Source: Chlorokybus atmophyticus
Lineage: Eukaryota; Streptophyta; Chlorokybophyceae; Chlorokybales; Chlorokybaceae
Direction of reading: 5' to 3'
NCBI GenBank assembly: GCA_009103225.1
Contig: RHPI01001517.1
Location: forward strand, 80,911-144,910
DNA length: 64,000 bases
Shown here: piece after piece, positions 49,057 through 59,076 of the stretch
Layout: the number at the start of each line of letters is the position of its first letter
Position numbering within the stretch: the stretch's first letter is position 1
Position numbers and translations under genes: made by a program
Notes under the pieces: generated by a model
Databases searched by the model: none
What the model was told of the DNA's origin: nothing
The model's input: the letters and a program-made list of their open reading frames with translations, nothing else

Positions 49057-51490
49057 GTGGGGTGGGGCCCACCCTCTCTCCCTGGCCAGCCCCTTAGATC
49101 TCTCTACTTGTGTAAAGGATGTTGACCTGGTGGGTTTTCTGCATGTGTGAGTGTGTTTGTGCTGCGTGTATGATACATAGAATGCAAGGATTGCGGCATA
49201 CCCGAGAGTGTGACACGCGGAACAAGTCAACTCACTACACCATGAAGCACTCACATTGATGTGCGTGCTAGTGTTTATCTCATATGTGTGATGGTGTAAG
49301 TGTGGGTGCGCTCCAAGCGTGCGTGCAAGCGTGCGGCACAACCCATCAGTATACATACATACATACATACATGATCATGCACGACGTATACGTTGCTAAG
49401 CTACGTAGCTAAAAAACACTCACAGCAAGCATAACGGACACACAGGTAGGAATAGTTTATCCGGCCGGGGTGTAAAGCTTACAACAACACAACTATAGCT
49501 ACCCAAATACAGCTACGTGCAACGTATGCGTGCATGTACATACACACGCACGTGCGTGCAATAGTTGACACGCGGAGTGAGTAACCTTCAATCCTATGTA
49601 ATGTCTTAGCTGTAGTAGTAAAAGTGATTATTAAGTTTTGTTTATACACGTATAGACTGCATTACATTTTTTTCATTTATGTTACTTGAAGTTGTAAATA
49701 TGTGTGTGCTTGCAATTGTTATGTTTATTTCATTAAATGCATGTGTGAGTAATGCTGTGCAAGTATATCAAACTTTATATTTGTATTAACATATTTATCA
49801 ATCACTGTGTGCTACACTATACATCAACATGCAAAGTATAGGAAGTGTGAACAAGCACACTATCAATGTCACATAACGCCAGCCCAATGATCTTCAATTT
49901 ATTTATAATAGTTGACTTCGATATAGTCGACTATTGAGCGTCGTTCAGTGGTTGGCTCACGTGAGCGGGCACGCCGACGCCGACAAAATCAGTTGACGGT
50001 GATGAACATTGTCGGCGCGTAGTGGCTGGGCAGGGACGCGGCGCTGGAAATTGAGATTACCTCTGATCGCGTTCCCCACCTGACATAATTTATATCAGTA
50101 GGTGTTGTTTTTATGTCCCGACGCAACCTTTTTCTCGCGTTTTTTGCGTCCCGACCCGGGTTTCCCCGTTTTGTGTCCCGACTTACCTAATTCGAGCCTT
50201 ATTGGAGTACAATACCATGATACGGTTTGCACAGTCTATTAGAGTTAAACGTCGATGCAGACTACCCTCGCTTAGAGCATACTATACAGCTATCTTTCAT
50301 GGTTGTAGGGGTAATGCACCAAAGAGTATAATAATCAAGAGCAACATGCAGAGTATGTTGCAATGATGGGTGTGTGACATTGATCGGAGGCATGATGAAT
50401 CGAACGTGACGCGCATTATGGGCGTGCTGAAAAAGATGCAATGGGCAACCGCTTCGATAGCAGACATTCTATTCGAGGAACAAACTTTGCATGTGAAAAG
50501 TTTGACACAATCATTTGGTACACATAGAGCGGTGATTGTCTTATAGCAAAGTTTCCTAGAATAACTTAGTGGGGGTAGATAAAGTAAGTGCATGAATTAA
50601 CGAGTGCAGTCCGTGACGTTGCCGCAATCAACTTTGCATATATAAAACGAGATAGATAGATAGATAGATAGAAATACGCATTTCTTAATGAATGCAGCGC
50701 TGCCTTTATCTCCTAAGCCATAAAGAGATGCATATACCCTGCTGTACGCAGCGTAGTTGAGATTACACTGGTATGCATGATGCGTATGCTACAGCTAGCA
50801 CACGTAACACGCATGCTAGCGGAGTCAATCAACAGGTCAAGCGCACCACCAGCAATTATACGCATTAACAACCACACGTTACGAAAAACAATCAATGAAA
50901 CGCAGACAGCAAACAAAATTGAATCCTGACACAGCAATATCGGCATTGACACACACGTAGGCCACAACACATAATATGATGTTGCACGTACATGTTTCCA
51001 CCAAACCCCCACTCTCACCATGCCACACACAATACACCATTAACCGGTGTAAATTTGTAGTAGTAGTTAATTAGGTAGACAGAGTCCGATCTGCATGCAG
51101 GTTATGGGGTATGGTCTTATGGATTAAGGATAGGGCAAAGATGAGAGTTGTGGTTGTAAATGCATATAGACTACGAGTAAGTATTTAATAATAACGTATG
51201 CATTTTAGCCGCATGTTTTACAAAACATTAAAAGTGTGGATTGACATATGTTTTATATTAAGTGTGCAAAGTAGTGTGCAATACACTAGTGGTTATCAGC
51301 AAATTCAGGTTCATGATATACGCTACTTGAGGTTCACAACCTTCAACCTACTTATTTGTCAATCGCTTCGTAGTACATAAACAATTGTAATACATTTGAT
51401 GATTGTGCATGATTTTAATCTTTTGCTAATAGAGCACTGTCGTGGTTGCTTGTTATGCATTTAAAATATAGTTTTGCCAATTACATGTGA
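49057..51490. other. AT-rich intergenic region, no gene seen
   Basis: Contains (CATA)n at 49351-49372 and (GATA)n at 50651-50671. GTCCCGAC is repeated three times at about 50115-50180 among T-rich segments. Open frames are short and featureless. Confidence 0.6.
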
Positions 51491-51514
51491 GGGGGGGGGG
51501 GGGGGGGGGGGGGN
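51491..51514. other. G23 run ending in N
   Basis: Twenty-three G followed by a single N, the third homopolymer-plus-N junction in the window. Confidence 0.85.
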
Positions 51515-51931
51515 AGCTACACTACATGATATGCGAGCGTCTTCCCATAATTCTTGTGGTGAGGGAAATGAGCACCACAGTTTATAAGACGATACGCTTT
51601 TATGTGCAACAACTTACTTGCTTTCCATTTTGATTGGCGTACTATTTGCATCAATTTCATTCATGATACTCGTGGCATTGATATATACATTCAATAACTT
51701 ATTAATATAAACATGCACACGCACATGCTTGTCATGTCATTTTGTATGATAGCAAACTGTTGCAAAACTTGCACGTTCTCTCTCTGTGCAACGGTGTGCT
51801 ACCTCCATAGAGGTTCCCCGCCCTTATTTAGGATTACATAAGGGTCCCAACGGGATTATACAACCTATAAAGCCATATTAGGGCCGTTAACCTATGTTAA
51901 GGCCCTAATGTAGTGTTACTTATCTGTAACA

Positions 51932-51971
51932 CTGATATCGACATGAGACATGAGTCTCATGTCGATATCAG
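51932..51971. repeat. 18-bp perfect hairpin with 4-nt loop
   Basis: CTGATATCGACATGAGAC (51932-51949) is the exact reverse complement of 51954-51971, separated by ATGA. It lies about 155 bp before the element D primer-binding site, so it is probably inside that element's LTR. Confidence 0.92.
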
Positions 51972-52126
51972 CCGCATGGCGGCGCTGCTAACGCAGCGGC
52001 CGCCATAGCCAGGGGATCTTCTGCTTCGGCAGTTGCCCTGGCGGCGGCGGCGGTAGCGGCGTCGTGGCGGGTGGCGGTGTTGGGGTAGGGGATTAAAGGG
52101 AGGAGGGAGCACTCCCCCCCTTACAT

Positions 52127-52138
52127 TGGTATCGGAGC
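52127..52138 (+). promoter_or_regulatory. Primer-binding site of element D
   Basis: TGGTATCGGAGC follows the LTR-like end CCCTTACAT. It is identical to the site in element C and of the initiator-Met tRNA type. Confidence 0.75.
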
Positions 52139-53809
52139 AAGGGCGGCGAGGGCTTGTGGGAGGGGCGGCGGCTCTGGCGGCGCAGAGGCGGCAGCAGCGG
52201 CAGGCAACGGGCTTAGGCGGCAGCGACTGCAGCGGCGGCGACGGCGGCACTAGCAGCCGCTACCCACTAGGGTGGGTAGTGGTGGTTGTTAGGTGTTGTT
52301 GTTGTTGTTGTGGTGGTAGTAGTTAAACGCTGCTGCTGGTGTAGTTAGCTTGCATGCTTGCCTGCTAGCCTAGCGCAGCCTAGCTGCCTTGGCCTAGCCT
52401 AGTCTAGCTTGCTGTTGGGGAGGGCGGCCACTCAGGCAAACTATCCCCCAAGCATTGCATGCCCAGCACATCACTTGTAATTACATTATTGTGATAACAT
52501 TAAAGTGCTTGTGCTTGTGTGCTTGCCACCACGTGTATTCGTGGTGGTGTGAAGGGTGTGAAATTGTATTCACAAAACCAACCCTTGTGAGGCAGTTCGG
52601 TGGCAACATCGGCCGCCGTTACCGCCAAACCGTGCAATGAGGCCGCCAGAGTCATTCTGTGCGTCCAATATCAAACTTACAACTCACAACTCGCTGATAT
52701 CAGCCTGTAGGGTTGATTCAACGAGATTTTGGCACCCTGTGTGTCAATTACAATTGTGGGTTGAGATGAGTTGTACAAAGTGAAAACTTTGACAAGTTGT
52801 AACTTGTGAACCGCCGCGTGGATTTGCGTGCGGTTTGTTTCAAAGTAAGTGTCTAGTTGAAAGGTGTGTGGAGAGCTCTTGTTTGAGCTGAATACTCCAC
52901 GTTAAGCACTTGAAACTTGATGAGGAAAAATCAGTAGATTTTGTCCCTTTTGAAGTGCACAACTTGTGTGTTTGTGCACTTGCAAACTTCCAGTATTGAC
53001 GCCTTGTATCCTTGGGCAGATGTCTGACCAAGGAGAGGAAGGTGTGGGCTATGCTTCTGTGCCCGAGAAGTCAACATCATATGAGCCATCTAATGATGAG
53101 GAAGTGAAGGACACGGACACGAGTGAAAGCTATAAATTTACTGACAGTGAGAAGGAAGGAGCTAAGCAAGACAGCAAAGACATTTAGTGCTTCTACCAAT
53201 GGCGCACCTGCTGGTGGTGCCATGCCTGCTGCGGCTCGCACCTGTTACGTCTGTCATAAGCCTGGCCACATCGCAAAGAACTGCCCAACCAAGGGCAAGG
53301 CTAAGAAGGTTGAATAGGATTACGCCGTGACTGATGTAGAAGTGGCTGATAACCAGTTGCTTGTACTAGTAGCAAACTGGTTTGATGAGCTGTCCCAAGT
53401 GCATGTAATGACACATGCATGGCAAGCACATAGCAAGTTGCCACTTTTTTATGTTGAAAAGGTGGAAGAGAATGCTTGTGTGTTGGTACATGTGGAGTTT
53501 AACATGCTTACCAATGTGTTGCACACTTTGACTGCGTTGCAAAGTAAGCACAGAACCTTACGTGTGGTAGTGATGGTGCCTAAATATCATGGCCCATGGT
53601 TGAAACACACTCGAGGGGGAACTGTGTTTAAGCAGTTTAGCAAGCGTGAAACAGGGACAGTGCGATTGTCAGCGATTTTACTCAACCCTCGCATTAGTCA
53701 CGGACTCTTGGCTACTTTTCAAGGACGGGTTGTACCTCTCGTCGCAATATGTTTCCCTGCCGGCCGACTAAATATTGGCAACGGCCATGCACCTGAGGAC
53801 ACTAATTAA
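52139..53809 (+). pseudogene. Element D remnant: gag knuckle and following domain
   Basis: From an ATG at 53021 an acidic Ser-rich peptide runs 55 codons. After a frame change a CCHC knuckle appears (CYVCHKPGHIAKNCP), followed by basic residues and a TAG at about 53315. The same frame continues to 53809. Here VVVMVPKYHGPW and GGTVFKQF resemble the element A block SACVVVPKRPGLW. Further on, VPLVAICFPAGRLN sits where a protease active site would be expected but lacks D-S/T-G. Nothing of RT or integrase is present, so only the 5' part remains. The stretch 52139-53020 is a GC-rich then AT-rich leader with no clear frame. Confidence 0.7.
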
Positions 53810-53896
53810 AACTGTCGTGGTTTAGTCCACTTGTAACCTCGATACAGAGATCTAGTAGTAACTTCCGGTGCTATCAGGCCCTTTTTGTTACAATTC

Positions 53897-54260
53897 AGTC
53901 TTTAACAGTTGACTATGCCCAATTAACAGGTGCCTGTTAGTTACCTATCAGGCCTTAACAGGTGACTTTATATAATTAACAGGCACGTGTGAGTTACACA
54001 TCAGGCCTTAACAGGTGACTTTACATAATTTACAGGCACCTGTTAATTACACATCTGGCCTTACTAGGTGACTAGAACTAATCAACGAGCACCTGTAAGT
54101 TACACATCAGGCCTTAACAGGTGATTACACCTAATTAGCAGGCACTTGCAAATTGCACATCAGTCTGTCTTATGTGACTCAGCCTATGTGACAGGCACCT
54201 GCAGGTTACACACCAGTCCAGCGCAGGCGACTAAGCCTGATTCACAAGCACCAACTAGGT
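53897..54260. repeat. Minisatellite, about seven copies of 53-54 bp
   Basis: Successive units begin at about 53897, 53951, 54005, 54058, 54111, 54161 and 54213. The core is CAGGCCTTAACAGGTGACT followed by AATTAACAGGCACCTGTTA. The two halves AACAGGTG and CACCTGTT form an inverted repeat. Similarity falls towards the right. Confidence 0.9.
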
Positions 54261-54612
54261 AATTATCGACAAAATAGGGCATTCTTTAACAACTGAAGGT
54301 GACTAATGCCTAACTGTCGTCATATGTATTTGCATAGCTTGACCACACGCGACTGTCACTGATTGCCAGCATTGTTATGTGCATGTGCTGTGTACATGTA
54401 CCTGAAATGTGTACAGTGTCTCTCAGTCACTTGCCAAGGCTTGTAGTTCGATTATGTGACTCGAATGCAGTTCTGTTGTATATCATAGGGATGCAAGTAT
54501 TGACATGCATGAGCATAATGACGATTAACTGAGTTGGTTTAAGATGCACAACATTCAGTCGCAAGAGCCTTGTAGCTATGTACACTACCAGCTAAACGAA
54601 CTACCAACTGCG
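54261..54612. other. Intergenic, no gene seen
   Basis: AT-rich sequence between the minisatellite and the 3' end of the minus-strand gene. Confidence 0.6.
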
Positions 54613-56437
54613 CTACAGCTCCTCTCCATCATCGCTTTGCTCGTGATCATGGAACAAAGCACCACGCGCTAGGGCCTGTGGAGGAGACGCCGGAGCTTGC
54701 TCTTCCTCCTCAAACGGTTGTGCCAGCCAATCAAATGCCTCTTCTGCCTCAGCGAGCGGGTCGCGAACTGCTGTCTCTTGCGGCCGGCGCCGATTGGGAT
54801 CTTTCAGGTATTCGACACAAGATGCAGTGCGGCGTTTCACAAGGGTGAATGGCTGGAGGGCTGCGTACCGTTGCCTCATCTCCCGCTTCATTGACATGAT
54901 CATGGTGTTAATTTCGCTGAGGTACTCTTCAGTGTGTCGATGCTGGCAGCTAGGAGAGAGTCTCCATCCTTGCCCTTAAGGATGCGCTCCACCTGCGTAG
55001 TTTACAGGCATGTCTTAGTGGCATCGAAAGCCACTGTTCACTGCAGCGCGTCTGCAAGCCTGTAGTTTAGGGCTACAACATTCTAAAATTGCTAATGATG
55101 GAGTTCAGAGTGCTCACCGTAAGCAACATGTATGCGAGATGGTTGACTGTCAGCTGCCGGCGACCAGGTGTAGTGACGGCGTAAGACCAGCATTGCACAA
55201 TGATTTGCCAGATTATGGGATTGCCCCATTCATAGATGTATCTCCTCCGCTCCAGATCTGCATTGTCGGTCACCTCAAATCTCCGCCATGACTTGTCTGC
55301 GATAGTCATACCAACAAGGCAGTAATCACGATATAGATAGTTCCAGTTGAGCCTGCACCAGGCTAGAATAGTGCAATTGACTTACTTTGGAGCGCGTTGC
55401 GCATCTGGGCTTTTTTGGTGTTGGGGTCCATTAGGGCGATGTGCCTGATTGAATCGATTACAATAGGCGAGATGCGTACGTGTGTATGGAGGCTGAGTAA
55501 GAAGAATAGTGTTGCATAGCAGACATGGTGGTAAGGGACCCAACTCACTTGCGCTTGTTGCTGTTAAGCAGTGTCCACTTGTACTCCTTCTCAAAGACAT
55601 GCTTAATCTTGGTGACGTTCTCAGACCGGACCTGCGTAGCTTTCTTCAAGGCAACACTTCAGTGAAAGGGGCACTCTTTGGGAGTCCAGTACACCTCATA
55701 GAATTTGGCCGCATCGGCCTCGTTGTCATGGTCGAAGCCAACTACCTGTCACGGGCAGGTTGGTCAGTGTCACGGTGCAGTGCGGTCATGAAGCATTCAC
55801 TGCACCTGACACATGACGATACGAATAGTGTCCTCCTTGGGATCAACGTGGCTCTCTACCCAGTGGCCGTTTATGATTTCAATGACGGCATCTCGCAAAT
55901 GCTGTCCACAGAAGAACAATCCGTTACACACATACACACAGTGTCACAGTGTCACACAGTGCTTATCTCGTTGCCAATCTGCCACTTGCTTGAGGAAGGG
56001 TTGCTGACGGCCGAGGTTGCCATGTCACTTCCAAATGCGTTTGAGTTGGGGGTTCCAATCGACCCTCCGCAAGCACAACCACATGAGTCATGCTACCAGC
56101 CATGAAAGATGCAACCCTCACAGTTGCGAAAGAAGAACAACGTGCACAGTGTATCCAGAACGCATGCAGTGAGTCACTGTGCTAGTCATGAAAGAAGCAA
56201 GCATCCAAGTTAGAAGTTGAGCAAGAAGCAACGTGCACAGTGCATCAAGAACGCATGCAGTTTAGCTTGCCCTTGCCACTGCGGTGTCAGGTGGAGTTGT
56301 TGTGATGTGCTGGGCGTTAGCGCGGGGTCTTGCTGTGATTGGTTGACGACGATTGCCTGGTTGAACCCGGGGGGCAATGTGGACAACTGGCGCCGACCTC
56401 CACGACGAGGTGCACCTACGGATGGACCACGAGGCAT
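54613..56437 (-). CDS. Unrecognised multi-exon gene
   Basis: The minus strand offers exons that join in phase: 55901-55806, 55745-55695, 55631-55549, 55444-55386, 55296-55118 and 54942-54613 (stop TGA or TAA at 54613). A likely first exon starts at the ATG at 56437 (MPRGPSVGAPRRGG); the exons between 56437 and 55901 are not settled. Segments include RDAVIEIINGHWVESHV, VVGFDHDNEADAAKFYE, KIKHVFEKEYKWTLLNSNK, RRRYIYEWGNPIIWQIIV and a basic then acidic C-terminus ending SDDGEEL. The opening is Arg/Gly/Gln-rich and probably disordered. I do not recognise the family. Element C is inserted about 135 bp upstream of the start. Confidence 0.65.
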
Positions 56438-56576
56438 CTCTTCAACTGATAGTCGAGTGCCGCATGTTTAGCTGATAGTGGCACTGCCGCCTCAAACGCT
56501 GCCGCCGCCGGTTGGCCCGCCCGCATGTACGAGGCGCGAAAACGAAAATGAGGCGGTTTTGAACATCTAGTGTCCC

Positions 56577-57248
56577 TGTAACAGTCAAGGCCAAATTCTG
56601 TGATTTTCATGGCCGTTTTAGGCCTTATTTGTAAGGTACATGTTTTTAATGACTTGTGGCGGATATCGGCGAGTTATGAGTCTGCCGCGGATATCGACCG
56701 GGGCCCCAAGACCAGTCCGGAAGGTGCCAGAAAACGGAGGGCCAGTCGAGAAGGGCTCGACCAGATTTCTGGAAGGGCCTGGCGCCAAGTAGTATAACTT
56801 GACCATATGAGCAGCAAATTAGGAGATCTTTGGTGCGTTGGAAAGGTCTAGAAGTGTACTACAAGATTCTGCAAGAATATCTTAGCTTCTAGTTCCGTCT
56901 AGCGCTAGAATCGTCTAGACAGTAGCATGTGCAGACTGGTAGGTATAAAAGTGACATTCTACAATTTGCAATACAACCTTTAGCTCCCTAGTTTCTGGTG
57001 TGCAAGCTTGGTGGTGGTTAGCAGGGGTTGCTAGCGTGTGGCCACTGGTGTGTGCTTGCTTGTGTGACGATCCAAGGCGCTACACAAGTCGGTGTGTAGC
57101 TTCGAGCGCATGCGCGTGCGTACGCGAGTGGCGGGGCGCGCGTGTGTGCTTGGCAGAGGGGGCAAGGTTCCGGTGTGAATACCGTGTCTTGGTGAGAGGG
57201 TTGTGGATTGGACCAACTCACAGGTAGCAAGGCACGAGCACCGCCACA
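56577..57248 (+). repeat. 5' LTR of element C
   Basis: Starts TGTAACAGTCAAGGCC and ends CACCGCCACA. Contains a TATA box GGTATAAAAGTG at about 56942, expected to drive element transcription. Confidence 0.97.
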
Positions 57249-57250
57249 GC

Positions 57251-57262
57251 TGGTATCGGAGC
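57251..57262 (+). promoter_or_regulatory. Primer-binding site of element C
   Basis: TGGTATCGGAGC, two bases after the LTR. It matches the initiator-Met tRNA type site common in Ty3/Gypsy elements. Confidence 0.88.
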
Positions 57263-57342
57263 ACGGTTTACGAAGGTGAGAGAGGAAGTGTGTGGGCGTT
57301 TACACTTTTCATTCGGAAGCGGAGTGTAGTGTGTTAGTGGAG

Positions 57343-58371
57343 ATGGAGGATGCTCGCATGGAAGAGCTTCAAGCTGCCATCTTGGCACTGAGGGAAGAGC
57401 TTCATCACACTCAAGCGGCGGCACAAGCACAACGCGAGGCGTATGAGCATGCGATGGCGCGTGTACAAATTCCCATGGCATCAAGCTCGCGCGTGCATGT
57501 GAAGGTGCCAAAGCCCAAGCCATTCAAGGGTCAACGTGATGGAGATGCAGTGGATGAATGGATTTTTCAAGTATCGTCTTGGTTGAAGCTCACGGAGGTG
57601 CCCACGCATCTGCACGTGGAGGTTGCAGCGACATTGCTTGAAGGTGCAGCACTTGTGTGGTGGAGGCATTGATGTACGCGTGTTGCAAACGGGTTGGCGC
57701 TACCATTGACCACCATGGAAGAGTTGACACTGGAGGTCAGGCATCAATTTGTTCCCGTTGAGAGCGTGAAGGCCGCACGCGACAAACTTGCAGCCCTTGT
57801 GCAAATGGGGTCGGTGATGGCGTACACGGCCGCGTTTCAGCGATTGGTGATGTCCATACCCAATATGACCGAGGAGGAGCAGTTGGACAGGTATACACGT
57901 GGTTTAAAACCTTTGGGGCGTAAAGAAGTGGAGCTACGGGACCCGAAGACACTCGCGGAGGCTATACGCATCGCGGAGCGTCTCGACGCGTTGTACTTGA
58001 AGTCCACCACAAGAAACATTGACTGGAGGCAAAGGCATGGTTATCAGCCCCAGGGAGGCGTTCAACATGCGTGGAGACGAGGAGATCCAAGTTTAGCACT
58101 TGCCAATGGAGGTGGAGCTGACTCTGGGCCTGCACCAATGGAGGTGGGTGCCATACACACGCATGGAAGTGAGGCGAAGCACGGCGGACGTGGTGAAAGA
58201 GGTAAAGGTGTGCGCAAGTGTTATGCGTGTGGGTCGACGGAGCATTTGGCGTACGGATGCCCCAAACGAAGCACGCAAAGGCCAACACTGGATGGCAACC
58301 CTCGCCGTGATCGTCGCGTCAACACCATGAAGCAAAATGGCGTGGAGCAGGAAAACGACTTCCCCCAGTAG
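57343..58371 (+). pseudogene. Gag of element C
   Basis: Starts at the ATG at 57343 (MEDARMEELQAAILALREE, a coiled-coil opening). The Ty3 Gag capsid region follows: PKPFKGQRDGDAVDEWIFQV, LLEGAALVWW, LTLEVRHQFVPVES, YTAAFQRLVMSIPNM, EEEQLDRYTRGLK. It ends with a zinc knuckle KCYACGSTEHLAYGCPKR (C-x2-C-x4-H-x4-C). An in-frame TGA (57670-57672) follows WWRH. Otherwise the frame is open to a TAG at 58369-58371, just after a run of six C. The protease frame begins one base back there. Confidence 0.93.
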
Positions 58372-59057
58372 GTGAGGAGGCTACTGCTGGGGATAGGAAG
58401 GAGCCTCATGCACGGACGGATGCTGTGACATTTCCATTAAAGAAGCAAGAAGAGATGGCTTTGAACGCGCCAATGGTGGTGAGTTATGCAAACGAGGAGA
58501 CAACAAAGTACTTCGGGCTTCGAGCACACATTTGCGATGACCAAGGACGATGGAGAGAGTGTAAGCTCATGATTGATAGCGGTGCCAACAGCAACTTCAT
58601 GAGTATTGATATCGCGCGGCGTTACGGTTGGCTTTCGTCATTACGAGGAGGTGAAGTGAAGCTCGCTGATGGAGAGCCACCCTCTGGAGGTGATGGCGCT
58701 GCGTTTATGACCAAAGAGTTGTGCGTTTGCATTGGGAAGATGAAGGAGAGCATGCGGTTTTGCTGCATCACCCTACGGAACGGGTTTGATGGGATTTTGG
58801 GACTACCGTGGCTATGGCAACATAATCCAGCCATCAATTGGAGGAAGCGCGTGCTCACCATCGAGCGAAACGGTGGAGAGTCCATTCAAGCTGCATCGGA
58901 CGTCATCGAGGCGCGGCACGCACAATTAGGTGGTACGACAATTGCCCAGATCTCTTATGTGCAATTGAGGAAGTTATTGTCTCCACGGAAGGCAAAGGCT
59001 GCATGGTTGTGCGTGGTGCGCGAAAACACTGCAAAGTCAGCACCCGGAGCTGAGTGA
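58359..59057 (+). CDS. Aspartic protease of element C
   Basis: The domain contains CKLMIDSGANSNFMS, the D-S-G active site, then VKLADGEP, and GFDGILGLPWLWQHNPAINW, which is the conserved ILG-x-PWL region of Ty3/Gypsy proteases. It is in the -1 frame relative to gag and in a different frame from RT, which is again in the gag frame. It would process Gag-Pol. Because the frame is -1 at a C run next to a stop, expression by ribosomal frameshifting is possible; a single-base error or mutation is equally possible. Confidence 0.88.
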   Translation, partial: LPPVGEEATAGDRKEPHARTDAVTFPLKKQEEMALNAPMVVSYANEETTKYFGLRAHICDDQGRWRECKLMIDSGANSNFMSIDIARRYGWLSSLRGGEVKLADGEPPSGGDGAAFMTKELCVCIGKMKESMRFCCITLRNGFDGILGLPWLWQHNPAINWRKRVLTIERNGGESIQAASDVIEARHAQLGGTTIAQISYVQLRKLLSPRKAKAAWLCVVRENTAKSAPGAE

Positions 59058-59076
59058 CGATGTTCAGACGGCTACT

